Assembly: GCA_020253445.1 (NCBI GenBank)
Contig: JADCBP010000005.1
Coordinates: forward strand, 496,001-560,000
Direction: 5' to 3'
From: Methylobacterium sp.
GTDB lineage: Bacteria; Pseudomonadota; Alphaproteobacteria; Rhizobiales; Beijerinckiaceae
Length of the DNA stretch: 64,000 nt
The notes beneath the pieces are model-generated. The model had not been told where the DNA came from, ran no database searches, and saw nothing but the letters and a program-made list of their open reading frames with translations. The position numbers and the translations under genes are program-made. Of the stretch, positions 1 through 8,840 are shown in pieces (the stretch's first letter is position 1; the number at the start of each line of letters is the position of its first letter).

Positions 1-641
1 AACATGCCCATCGCGACGATGACGAAATTGAAGCCATCAGCCAGTTCCGGCAGACCAAAGGCGTAGCGCTGGGCGCCGGAATTCACATCCGTGCCGACGA
101 GCCCGAGCAGCAGGCCGAGCACGATCATGGCCAGCGCATGAATGATCGAGCCGCTCGCGAGCACCACCGAGGCGGCAAGCCCCAGCACCATCAGTGAGAA
201 ATACTCCGCCGGCCCGAACTTGAAGGCGAGATCCGTCAGCGGCGGCGCGAACAGCGCGATCAGCACCGTGCATACCGTCCCGGCAAAGAAAGAGGACAAC
301 GCAGCCGCCGCAAGCGCCCGGCCCGCGGCCCCCTTGCGGGCCATCTGGTAGCCATCGAGCGCGGTCACAACCGAGGTCGCCTCGCCCGGCAGGTTGATCA
401 GGATCGCGGTCGTGGAGCCGCCATATTGCGCGCCGTAGAAGATGCCGGCCATCATGATGAGGGCCGAGACGGGCTCGAGGCCGAAGGTCGCCGGCAACAG
501 CATCGCGATCGTCGCCGATGGGCCAAGACCCGGAAGAACGCCGATGGCCGTTCCGAGGAAGACTCCGACGAGGCACCACCAGAGATTGATCGGCGTGATG
601 GCGACGGAGAGTCCAAGCCAGAGATTGTCGAGCATTTCCAT
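1..641 (-). CDS. tctA: Tripartite tricarboxylate transporter permease TctA family (partial, runs off left edge)
   Basis: Manual minus-strand translation from ATG at 641: MEMLDNLWLGLSVAITPINLWWCLVGVFLGTAIGVLPGLGPSATIAMLLPATFGLEPVSALIMMAGIFYGAQYGGSTTAILINLPGE, typical TctA; absent from ORF track because it is open at the window edge. Confidence 0.93.
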   Translation of the reverse strand, partial: MEMLDNLWLGLSVAITPINLWWCLVGVFLGTAIGVLPGLGPSATIAMLLPATFGLEPVSALIMMAGIFYGAQYGGSTTAILINLPGEATSVVTALDGYQMARKGAAGRALAAAALSSFFAGTVCTVLIALFAPPLTDLAFKFGPAEYFSLMVLGLAASVVLASGSIIHALAMIVLGLLLGLVGTDVNSGAQRYAFGLPELADGFNFVIVAMGM

Positions 642-649
642 GGCTGGCC

Positions 650-1126
650 TCACCCATTCCCGAGAAGGGCAATCAGCCAGTCACCGACCAGCGGCATCTG
701 CACCGAAAGACCCTTGATGAAGACCAGCGCGCAGATCGCAACCATGCCCAGCGCGCCGGCCAGGGCGCGCGGGTCCCAGCGGAATTCGCGGCTCGCCATG
801 GCGCAGCACAGGATGAGGATGAACAGCGCGATCGGCATGCCCAGCGGTTGCAGCAACACGCCGAAGAGCGAGCAGCCCGCGAGGATGAGAACCAGCGGCT
901 TCCAGCGGATGGCGCCAACAGGACTGCCCTCGACACGCAGGGCGCGGATGATCGCGAGAAGCCCGAGCAAAACCAGCAAGCCCGAGAGCACTCTCGGGAA
1001 ATAGCCCGCGCCCATGCGCCCGGCCGTCCCCATGGAATAGGCGGCGCCAAACCAGAGCCCGGCCACGCCAAAGCCCAGATAGATCAACCCTGCAAAGAAA
1101 TCCTTGGGACTGCGCACGATGTGCAT
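650..1126 (-). CDS. tctB: Tripartite tricarboxylate transporter TctB family protein
   Basis: ORF 650..1198 (-); likely start MHIVRSPKDFFAGLIYLGFGVAGLWFG at 1126 preceded by GGGGAGGGG; four-TM small subunit directly upstream of tctA. Confidence 0.85.
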   Translation of the reverse strand: MHIVRSPKDFFAGLIYLGFGVAGLWFGAAYSMGTAGRMGAGYFPRVLSGLLVLLGLLAIIRALRVEGSPVGAIRWKPLVLILAGCSLFGVLLQPLGMPIALFILILCCAMASREFRWDPRALAGALGMVAICALVFIKGLSVQMPLVGDWLIALLGNG

Positions 1127-1248
1127 CTGCCCCTCCCCTGGGTTCGCTTCCTCACCGATGCACTGCTTTGACCCTTGCGGATCTTTTCTGTTGGCCATCG
1201 CCCCGGACTCAGGCGTTCGGAGCGGACGGAAAACCGGATCGCATTGTC

Positions 1249-1265
1249 AGTTGTAATTTGCAACT
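1249..1265. promoter_or_regulatory. Near-perfect palindrome AGTTGTAATTTGCAACT, probable MarR-family operator
   Basis: Inverted repeat AGTTG..CAACT in the tctB/marR divergent intergenic region. Confidence 0.55.
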
Positions 1266-1291
1266 ATTTTTTTTAGCAACGATATGGGCGC

Positions 1292-1903
1292 ATGATTTCC
1301 GGCGCCGGCGAGCGATGCCGTTGCATGTCACAATTGTTGAAAAATGAGATCAGACCGTTCAGAATTCCCGAGGCTTCACACCGGGACAGGCTGAACATGC
1401 TGCATCGTTCGCTGACCTATCACCTCGCCACCATCTCGGAGGATGGGATCGGCCATGCCGGGCGCATCTTCGAAACGCGTTTCGGCTGGAACGTGCGGGA
1501 AATTCGCGTGCTGCGGCTCATCCGGTCCAACCCGGGCATCACCTTCACGGAACTGGCGCGGCAGACGAAATTCGAGCGCAGCCTCACTTCGCGCATTCTC
1601 GCAAAGCTCATGAAGGCAGGCCTGGTCGCGCGGACCAACTCGACGAAAGATGCGCGCGTCTTCACGTTGACGGCCACGAAACCCGGCCTCGCTCTCTGTG
1701 ACCAGGCAGACCCCCTGAGCATTGAGCTCGAGGCCATGATGCTTGAGCCCCTCACCGAAGAGCAGCGCGCAGCCTTTCTCGAGATGATCGATACGGTGCG
1801 CCGCTGGGTTCAGACGGGCTATCGCGAAAAGGTCGCGGCTCGCTTTCCCGAGGCTGTTGCAGGCAAGGCGTCAAAGCGCGCCGTCAAGATAGTTGCAAAA
1901 TGA
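1292..1903 (+). CDS. MarR family transcriptional regulator
   Basis: ORF 203 aa; winged-helix segment VREIRVLRLIRSNPGITFTELARQTKFERSLTSRILAKLMKAGLVARTNSTKDARVFTLTATKPG. Confidence 0.9.
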   Translation: MISGAGERCRCMSQLLKNEIRPFRIPEASHRDRLNMLHRSLTYHLATISEDGIGHAGRIFETRFGWNVREIRVLRLIRSNPGITFTELARQTKFERSLTSRILAKLMKAGLVARTNSTKDARVFTLTATKPGLALCDQADPLSIELEAMMLEPLTEEQRAAFLEMIDTVRRWVQTGYREKVAARFPEAVAGKASKRAVKIVAK

Positions 1904-1943
1904 AACCATCTTGACGGATGCCCGTCCTGTGCTAGGTTGATGT

Positions 1944-2135
1944 TAGCGGAAGAGTTCAGCCGGTTCGCCGGTTGACGCCGAAGGAGCAACCGCCCCGGAA
2001 ACTCTCAGGCCCAGGAACCGCAGTCGTTTTTGAACTCTGAAAAGTGGAGCAGCCGCTCCCGCCGATGGTGTAAGCCGATCCCCTGATGAACAGGAGCGGT
2101 GATGCTCTCAGGCCAATGACAGAGGGGGCTCCATC
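1944..2135 (+). ncRNA. Tandem glycine riboswitch
   Basis: Aptamer 1: GCGGAAGAGTTC...GCCGAAGGAGCAACCGCCCCGGAAACTCTCAGGCCCAGGAACCGC; aptamer 2: CTCTGAAAAGTGGAGC...GCCGATGGTGTAAGCC...GATGCTCTCAGGCCAATGACAGAGGGG. Two consecutive gcvT-type motifs upstream of an amino-acid oxidase. Confidence 0.9.
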
Positions 2136-2154
2136 TCGCGCGGAGCGCGCGAGA
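2134..2154 (+). promoter_or_regulatory. Strong hairpin TCTCGCGC-GGAGC-GCGCGAGA, candidate expression platform of the glycine riboswitch
   Basis: 8-bp perfect stem between aptamer 2 and the dadA-like start codon. Confidence 0.5.
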
Positions 2155-2172
2155 CAAGAGGGGGCCTGTCGC

Positions 2173-3453
2173 ATGTCTGTCACTTCAAATTCCTCTTCCC
2201 GTCCCGAAACCGTTGCCGTCATCGGCGCGGGCATTACCGGCATCACGACGGCCTATAATCTGATGAAGCGCGGCTGCCGCGTGACCGTCTTCGATCGCCA
2301 GCCCTATGCGGCGATGGAAACCTCCTTCGCCAATGGCGGCCAGCTCTCGGCCTCCAATGCAGAGGTCTGGAACAGCTGGGCCACGGTGCTGAAGGGCATC
2401 AAGTGGATGATGGAGCCCGGCGCGCCGCTGCTCGTCAATCCCAAGCCCTCCTGGCACAAGATCTCCTGGATGGGCGAGTTCATCGCCTCCATTCCGAAAT
2501 ACGAGCAGAACACGGTGACGACCGCGCGCCTCGCCATCGAGGCGCGCGGCTATCTCCAGGCGATGGCCGAGGCCGAGGGCATCGATTTCGACTGCGAGAC
2601 ACGCGGCATCCTGCATTTCTACGAGACGAAGAAGGATTTCGAGGCAGCCCAGCGCGTGAGCAACCTGCTCGCGAAGGGCGGGCTTGAGCGTCGCGCCGTG
2701 ACGCCTTCGGAGATCCAGTCGATCGAGCCGGCCTTGCGCGGCAATTACTATGGCGGCTTCTACACACCCTCGGATTTCACCGGAGACATCCACAAATTCA
2801 CCATCGGACTTGCGAGGGCCTGCGAGCGCCATGGCGTTTCGATGCGCTTCTCGACCGAGATCCTTTCCACCGCTGCCGGCGAGAACGACGTGACCCTCGT
2901 CACGCGCTCCACCGAGCCGACGCTCGACGACAGCCTTCAGCCGCAGCAGGTCGAGACCTTTGACAAGGTCATCGTCTGCGGCGGCGTGATGTCCCGCGCG
3001 ATTGCCAGCGGCTTCGGCGACCGGGTGAATGTCTATCCCGTGAAGGGCTATTCCATCACCGTGAGCCTCGCCGAAAAGGCCGATCAGGACGCCGCCCCCT
3101 GGGTCAGCCTGCTCGACGACAAGGCGAAGATCGTCACCAGCCGCCTCGGGCCGACACGCTTCCGCGTGGCGGGCACGGCGGAATTCAACGGCTATAACCG
3201 CGACATCCGCGCCGCGCGCATTGCACCGCTCATCGCATGGTGCCGGGTGCATTTTCCCGGCATGAGCACGCGGCAGAGCGTGCCCTGGGCCGGCCTTCGT
3301 CCGATGATGCCGGACATGATGCCCCGCGTGATGCGCGGCCGGAACCCGCGCGTCTTCTACAATACGGGCCATGGCCATCTCGGATGGACGCTTTCCGCCG
3401 CCACGGCCGATGCGGTCGGCGCGCTGGTCACGGCACGCTCCAACGTGGCGTGA
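2173..3453 (+). CDS. FAD-dependent D-amino acid dehydrogenase / glycine oxidase (DadA-like)
   Basis: MSVTSNSSSRPETVAVIGAGITGITTAYNLMKRGCRVTVFDRQPYAAMETSFANGGQLSASNAEVWNSW; GxGxxG FAD motif and DadA-like NGGQLS; ORF-track start at 2086 lies inside the riboswitch, so ATG 2173 is preferred. Confidence 0.9.
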   Translation: MSVTSNSSSRPETVAVIGAGITGITTAYNLMKRGCRVTVFDRQPYAAMETSFANGGQLSASNAEVWNSWATVLKGIKWMMEPGAPLLVNPKPSWHKISWMGEFIASIPKYEQNTVTTARLAIEARGYLQAMAEAEGIDFDCETRGILHFYETKKDFEAAQRVSNLLAKGGLERRAVTPSEIQSIEPALRGNYYGGFYTPSDFTGDIHKFTIGLARACERHGVSMRFSTEILSTAAGENDVTLVTRSTEPTLDDSLQPQQVETFDKVIVCGGVMSRAIASGFGDRVNVYPVKGYSITVSLAEKADQDAAPWVSLLDDKAKIVTSRLGPTRFRVAGTAEFNGYNRDIRAARIAPLIAWCRVHFPGMSTRQSVPWAGLRPMMPDMMPRVMRGRNPRVFYNTGHGHLGWTLSAATADAVGALVTARSNVA

Positions 3454-3555
3454 GCCGCTTTTTGCGCCAACCGCTTCGACTGGATGCCCAGCTCCTGTCA
3501 TCCTGGCCCGCAATCACCCTCCAAGCCTCGTGTCGAAACTTTCATTGGCCGGCCA

Positions 3556-3588
3556 TGGGGGGTATTGCTCCGCGGGGCACCCCCCCTC
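3556..3588. terminator. Putative bidirectional hairpin GGGGGGTATTGCTCCGCGGGGCACCCCCC between convergent genes
   Basis: Inverted repeat between the dadA-like stop (3453) and the convergent spike-base gene stop (3608). Confidence 0.4.
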
Positions 3589-3607
3589 TTGCACGGCGAT
3601 GGGCGGC

Positions 3608-3871
3608 TCAGGCGTAACCACGCAAGCCGGTGGCTGTGGTGCCGGTGGCCTTCACCTGATGGATGCGCCAATCCAGAAAATCTCCGGCACTGACAGGCTC
3701 GACGCTTTCTTCGCCCGAGGCCCAGACGACGGCGATCGTGCCGGCCGCGCCCGTCACGCGCAACTGGCGCGTGACGGCCGGCAGCGGGTCTGTATCGCTT
3801 GGCGTGATGGCAAAGCCGCGCGTCAGGGGCCCCAGCGGCGACTGGGCATGGGTCTCGAAAACATCAGGCAT
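3608..3871 (-). CDS. Spike base protein, RCAP_rcc01079-like (gene transfer agent head-spike family)
   Basis: MPDVFETHAQSPLGPLTRGFAITPSDTDPLPAVTRQLRVTGAAGTIAVVWASGEESVEPVSAGDFLDWRIHQVKATGTTATGLRGYA; short protein with ITPSDT...VTR and QVKATGTTAT signatures. Confidence 0.72.
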   Translation of the reverse strand: MPDVFETHAQSPLGPLTRGFAITPSDTDPLPAVTRQLRVTGAAGTIAVVWASGEESVEPVSAGDFLDWRIHQVKATGTTATGLRGYA

Positions 3872-3948
3872 CTCTCGTCTCCTCGGGAAGTGTCGGGCGG
3901 GAGACGATAGGCCCGGTTTGGCAAGGCGGGGATAAACCGGCGCAGGCC

Positions 3949-4716
3949 TCAGGGCAGGATGGTCCAGTCTCCGTTCCACAGCCCGCGCTTCGCGAACTGG
4001 GCCTCCATCATGGCAGCCCTTTGCGCGGTGACGCCCAGCGTCCCGCTTCGCGCAAATCCTGCACGAACAATCTCGGTCGCGAGGTCGTCGCCTGCAATCT
4101 CGCAACGGGCCAGCCGCATGGGCGGGTCATCCGGCTCGGCGGGAGCAGTGCTGCCGCCACAGGTCAGTGTCGCTTCGCGAATGAGATTGTAGAGCGCTGC
4201 CCGCCCCTGCCGGCCGCATCCCCAGCGCAAGTGCTCGGCATCAAGGCACACGGCATCGGCAGATGGTCCTTCGAGATCGGCGAGCTGGATCCTGACATCG
4301 CCGCTGCGAAAGCGGATTGCATCCAGCGGTTCAAAGGGCGGCTCCAGTCGCATCTGGCGCATCAGGCTCACGCGCGGGCCAATGGGTGCCGGCGCGAAGG
4401 GTGCGAAGGTGCCGCGATCCATGGGCCGGTCCGGCTCGGATCGGGTCACGGTCGCGACAGCCCGCTCCCGCGGCGAGGATTGCCAGCGCAGGCTGGCCAG
4501 ATGTCCCATTGCAGCAAGAAAACCGAACAGCCCTCCAACCACGATCAGCACCAGCGCGACCTGTTCGGGTCTGCGGGCTTTCTGGAAGGCCTCGCTGGCC
4601 TGCAGGAAGGCCGCCCGGAAGCCGCTTGTCTCGGCTGGTCCTGTCAAAGCTTGCCGGGTCCTCTGGCCATCTTCTCCCTGGCGCGTGATCAGCGGCGTGA
4701 CAAACCACCCCTCCAA
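3949..4716 (-). CDS. Membrane-anchored thermonuclease (SNase)-like protein, probably degenerate
   Basis: 255 aa; one TM segment (VALVLIVVGGLFGFLAAMGHLA) then an SNase-like C-terminus ending ATEIVRAGFAR...MMEAQFAKRGLWNGDW. Confidence 0.6.
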   Translation of the reverse strand: MEGWFVTPLITRQGEDGQRTRQALTGPAETSGFRAAFLQASEAFQKARRPEQVALVLIVVGGLFGFLAAMGHLASLRWQSSPRERAVATVTRSEPDRPMDRGTFAPFAPAPIGPRVSLMRQMRLEPPFEPLDAIRFRSGDVRIQLADLEGPSADAVCLDAEHLRWGCGRQGRAALYNLIREATLTCGGSTAPAEPDDPPMRLARCEIAGDDLATEIVRAGFARSGTLGVTAQRAAMMEAQFAKRGLWNGDWTILP

Positions 4717-4765
4717 GCTTTATCCGCAGAAAGCTCCCCTGGGCAAGGTTTGGCGGCTTTCCGGT

Positions 4766-6073
4766 TCAGCCCGCGCGTCCGATGCTCGCATAGGTGAGGC
4801 CGGCGGCCCTTGCCTCCTCGGGGCGGAAGATGTTGCGCAGGTCGATGAGGACGGGCGCGCCGAGGCGACGGGCGATGTCCTTGAGGTCGAGCGCGCGGAA
4901 CTCGTCCCATTCGGTGATGATGCAGGCCGCATCCGCGCCATCGAGGCAGGCCAGCGCGGATGGCGCGTAGTCGATGCCGGTCAGCACATGTCTTGCCTGC
5001 TCCACACCCTCCGGATCATAGGCCCGGATCCGCGCGCCGGCATCCTGCAATGCCTGGATCACCGCGATCGACGGCGCATCGCGCATGTCATCCGTGTTCG
5101 GCTTGAAGGTGAGGCCGAGGATCGCGATCGTCTTGCCGCGCACATTCCCATCCAGCGCCGTGATCACGCGGCGCGCCATCGCGCGCTTGCGCTTGTCATT
5201 CGCGGTTATGACCGATTCCACGATCGAGAGCGGAACCGCATGGTCATTCGCGGTGCGGATCAGCGCCAGCGTGTCCTTCGGGAAGCACGAGCCGCCATAG
5301 CCCGGGCCGGCATGCAGGAACTTCGAGCCGATGCGGTTGTCGAGGCCGATGCCGCGCGCCACCTCCTGCACATTGGCCCCCACGGCCTCGCAGAGATCGG
5401 CCATCTCGTTGATGAAGGTGATCTTGGTCGCCAGGAAGGCGTTCGCCGCATATTTGATCAGTTCCGAGGTGCGCCGCCCCGTGAAGACCAGCGGCGCCTG
5501 GTTGAGATAGAGCGGGCGATAGATCGCCGCGAGCACATCGCGCCCGCGCTGGTCCTCTGCCCCCACCACAATGCGGTCGGGCCGCTTGAAATCGTTGATC
5601 GCCGCGCCCTCGCGCAGGAATTCCGGGTTGGAGACCACCGAAACCTCGAGCTCCGGGCGCTCCTCCTTCAGGATGCGCTCCACCTCGTCGCCCGTGCCCA
5701 CCGGCACCGTCGACTTGGTGATGACGACGCAGGGGCCATCCAGCGCACGGGCGATCTCGCGGGTGGCATCGAACACATATTGCAGGTCGGCATGGCCATC
5801 CCCGCGCCGCGAGGGCGTGCCCACCGCGATGAAAACCGCCTCCACCCCCTTTACCGAGGCCTCGAGATCGGTCGAGAAGAACAGACGATTGTCACGGCGG
5901 TTCTTCGCCACGAGTTCGGCGAGGCCGGGCTCGAAGATCGGCATGATCCCCTGCTCAAGGCGCGCGATCTTGCCGGCATCCTTGTCGATGCAGATCACCG
6001 TGTGCCCGAAATCCGCAAGGCAGGCCCCCGAGACAAGGCCCACATATCCCGATCCAACCACCGCGATGCGCAT
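4766..6073 (-). CDS. ugd: UDP-glucose 6-dehydrogenase
   Basis: MRIAVVGSGYVGLVSGACLADFGHTVICIDKD...NAFLATKITFINEMADLCE...GSKFLHAGPGYGGSCFPKDT; ATG at 6073. Confidence 0.96.
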   Translation of the reverse strand: MRIAVVGSGYVGLVSGACLADFGHTVICIDKDAGKIARLEQGIMPIFEPGLAELVAKNRRDNRLFFSTDLEASVKGVEAVFIAVGTPSRRGDGHADLQYVFDATREIARALDGPCVVITKSTVPVGTGDEVERILKEERPELEVSVVSNPEFLREGAAINDFKRPDRIVVGAEDQRGRDVLAAIYRPLYLNQAPLVFTGRRTSELIKYAANAFLATKITFINEMADLCEAVGANVQEVARGIGLDNRIGSKFLHAGPGYGGSCFPKDTLALIRTANDHAVPLSIVESVITANDKRKRAMARRVITALDGNVRGKTIAILGLTFKPNTDDMRDAPSIAVIQALQDAGARIRAYDPEGVEQARHVLTGIDYAPSALACLDGADAACIITEWDEFRALDLKDIARRLGAPVLIDLRNIFRPEEARAAGLTYASIGRAG

Positions 6074-6173
6074 TACACATTCCTGTTCCGTCTTCCCGCG
6101 ACAAAGGCGCGGATTTGAAAAGATCCGGATCGGTCCGGAAACCAATCATCCGGACCAATGACCTTAGGCGGCG

Positions 6174-6371
6174 CTATTTCTGCCCCAGCGCCTTGATCAG
6201 CTCGCGGTGACGGCGCTCCTGGTTGTCGTTGTTGATGACCATGACTGCCCAGATCGCCGCAGGGATCCAGCCGATCAGCGTGAGTTGCAAGAAGAGGCAG
6301 ATGATGCCCTGGAAGATGCGCCCGCGCAGCATCAACGCGAGCCATGGGATGAGAATGGCGACGGCAATCAC
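6174..6371 (-). CDS. YqaE/Pmp3-like small membrane protein
   Basis: 65 aa MIAVAILIPWLALMLRGRIFQGIICLFLQLTLIGWIPAAIWAVMVI. Confidence 0.75.
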   Translation of the reverse strand: MIAVAILIPWLALMLRGRIFQGIICLFLQLTLIGWIPAAIWAVMVINNDNQERRHRELIKALGQK

Positions 6372-6452
6372 GGCTTTCTCCCCTGGGAGCGGAAAGGATC
6401 GCGATCAGAGATAAGCAGGATCAACCCGCAATCAAGGTGAAGCTTGCGCCGA

Positions 6453-7232
6453 TCAATGCAATGTCACGGCGAAGGGCTTCACCTCCACCGCCACCCCGCC
6501 ATGCGCGGTGAGGAAAGAGCCCTGCGGCACGGCATTCCAATGCTCGCGGGTTTCATCCAGCGGCTCGGAGACGATCTGCACGCCATGGCCGTCCCGCCGC
6601 CAGTAGAGTGTGGGAGCCTTCTCGTCGCAGGCCCAGCGGAAGGCGTGCAGCGTCTCGCCATCCGTGAAGCAGGCGGCGAAGCGCAAGGCATCGTTGATGC
6701 CAGCCGCGCGCATCATCCCGCAGATCTCGGCCAACACGGAGCCGAAGGCCTCGGCCGGATCATCCTTCGCGCCGCGCCCGAGGGCCGCAAGGAAGATCGC
6801 TTCGCTGTCGGTCGTGCCGGAGCGATGCTGGTAGAATTCATCCGGGATCATCGCCTCGACCTGCCGGCGGATCCTGCCGAAGCCGCCGATCTGGCCATTA
6901 TGCATGAAAAGCGAGCTTCCATGCGCGAAGGGGTGGCAATTGGCGCGCGCAGTCGCCGTTCCCGTGGCGGCGCGGACATGGGCGAAGAAGAGCGGCGAGC
7001 GTACCTGCATGCAGATGGAAAGCAGGTTGTCATCCGACCAGGCCGGGCGCAGATCGCGGTAAAGGCCCGGCTCCGGGCGCTCCCCGTACCAGCCAAGGCC
7101 GAAGCCATCACCATTCGTGGCGGTCTTGCACTCGGTCGCCCGCATGCTCTGCTGGATCAGCGAATGGCAGGGTTTGCTGACCACGGAGTCGAGGAAAACA
7201 GGTTCACCCTGATAAGCGAGGAATCGGCACAT
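6453..7232 (-). CDS. Class II glutamine amidotransferase (YafJ-like)
   Basis: MCRFLAYQGEPVFLDSVVSKPCHSLIQQSMRATECKTATNGDGFGLGWYGERPEPGLYRD; N-terminal nucleophile Cys2; start 7232 (the 1194-aa ORF is an upstream read-through). Confidence 0.92.
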   Translation of the reverse strand: MCRFLAYQGEPVFLDSVVSKPCHSLIQQSMRATECKTATNGDGFGLGWYGERPEPGLYRDLRPAWSDDNLLSICMQVRSPLFFAHVRAATGTATARANCHPFAHGSSLFMHNGQIGGFGRIRRQVEAMIPDEFYQHRSGTTDSEAIFLAALGRGAKDDPAEAFGSVLAEICGMMRAAGINDALRFAACFTDGETLHAFRWACDEKAPTLYWRRDGHGVQIVSEPLDETREHWNAVPQGSFLTAHGGVAVEVKPFAVTLH

Positions 7233-7427
7233 CGATTTTCTGATCTCGAGTTCGATCTTGGAATTATCTCCTTCTTCTGGTGAATGGAAGATGAAGAGCG
7301 AAGAAGACGTTGCAAAACGCCGTTTGCATGCCCTAGAGCGGGCGGGAATTCTCCGGTTTTCGGCAGGGGAGGCTTTCCAGAGCCGGGCCATCGGGGGAGA
7401 TCGGCTGGTCTTCGGGAGGAATATGCG

Positions 7428-8831
7428 ATGCGTTTGATGATCACTCTGCCGGCGATGGTTCTGACCTCTCCGGCCCTTGCGGCGGAAGGCTTCGACGGGA
7501 AAGGGCTTTCCTTCTGGTGGGCCTTGCCCTTTGCCGGATTGCTGCTCTGCATCGCGACCGGTCCCGTGCTCTACCATCGCACCTGGGAGCACCATTATGG
7601 CAAGATCACCGCGCTCTGGGCGGCGCTGATCATCCTGCCGCTCGTGCTGTTCAAGGGCGCGGGCGTGGCGCTGGAAGCCGTGCTGCACACGATGCTGCTC
7701 GAATACATGAGCTTCATCATCCTGCTCTTCGCGCTGTTCACCGTGGCCGGCGGCATTCTCGTGACCGGCAACCTGCGCGGCACGCCGGCGGTGAATACCG
7801 GTCTTCTCGCTATCGGCACGGCGCTCGCGAGCGTGGTGGGCACCACCGGCGCCTCGATGATCCTCATCCGGCCGATCATCCGCGCCAATGACAATCGCCG
7901 CCATAACGTGCATGTGGTGATCTTCTTCATCTTCCTCGTCTCGAATATCGGCGGCTCGCTCACGCCGCTGGGTGATCCGCCGCTGTTCCTCGGCTTCCTG
8001 CGCGGGGTGGATTTCTTCTGGACGACCTCGCACATGTTCGGCGAGTTCCTGTTCCTGTCGATCGCGCTGCTGGTGATCTTCTATATCTGGGACACTGTCC
8101 TGCATGCGAAGGATGACAAGCTGCCTCCGCTGCCGGACAAGACAGCCGATCGCGGCATCAAACTCTATGGCACCGTGAATTTCGCGCTGCTCGGCGCGAT
8201 CATCGTGATGATCCTGATCTCGGCCTCGTGGAAGCCGGGGGTGAGCATCAGGTTCCCGGGCGGTGCGGTGGAACTCCAGAACCTCGTGCGCGACATCGCG
8301 CTGGTGCTCATCGCGCTCATCTCGCTCAAGATCACGCCGAAGCCGGTGCGTTCGGGCAACGAGTTCAGCTGGGGGCCGATCCTGGAAGTGGCGAAGCTCT
8401 TCGCCGGCATCTTCATCTGCATGATTCCCGTGCTGGCCATGCTCAAGGCCGGCAAGGACGGCGCTTTCGCGCCGCTCGTCGCGCTGGTCTCGAACCCGGA
8501 TGGCAGCCCGAACAACGTGGCCTATTTCTGGCTCACGGGCACGCTCTCCTCCTTCCTCGACAATGCGCCGACCTACCTCGTCTTCTTCGAACTCGCAGGG
8601 GGTGACCCGAAGGTGCTGATGACCCAAGGCGCGCTGACGCTCGCAGCCATCTCCTGCGGCGCGGTGTTCATGGGGGCCAACAGCTATATCGGCAATGCCC
8701 CGAATTTCATGGTCTATGCCATCGCGAAGGATATGGGTGTGAAGATGCCCTCGTTCTTCGGCTACATGGTGTGGAGCGTGGGAATCCTCATTCCCCTGTT
8801 CATTGCGGTCACATTCATCTTCTTCCGTTGA
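7428..8831 (+). CDS. nhaD: NhaD-type sodium:proton antiporter
   Basis: MRLMITLPAMVLTSPALAAEGFDG...HNVHVVIFFIFLVSNIGGSLTPLGDPPLFLGFLRGVDFFW...SFLDNAPTYLVFFELAGG. Confidence 0.85.
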   Translation: MRLMITLPAMVLTSPALAAEGFDGKGLSFWWALPFAGLLLCIATGPVLYHRTWEHHYGKITALWAALIILPLVLFKGAGVALEAVLHTMLLEYMSFIILLFALFTVAGGILVTGNLRGTPAVNTGLLAIGTALASVVGTTGASMILIRPIIRANDNRRHNVHVVIFFIFLVSNIGGSLTPLGDPPLFLGFLRGVDFFWTTSHMFGEFLFLSIALLVIFYIWDTVLHAKDDKLPPLPDKTADRGIKLYGTVNFALLGAIIVMILISASWKPGVSIRFPGGAVELQNLVRDIALVLIALISLKITPKPVRSGNEFSWGPILEVAKLFAGIFICMIPVLAMLKAGKDGAFAPLVALVSNPDGSPNNVAYFWLTGTLSSFLDNAPTYLVFFELAGGDPKVLMTQGALTLAAISCGAVFMGANSYIGNAPNFMVYAIAKDMGVKMPSFFGYMVWSVGILIPLFIAVTFIFFR

Positions 8832-8840
8832 GGAGACATC

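Noticed and set aside
2086-2172. Upstream start of the dadA-like ORF at 2086
   Set aside because: It lies inside the second glycine aptamer; the ATG at 2173 begins the conserved FAD domain region.
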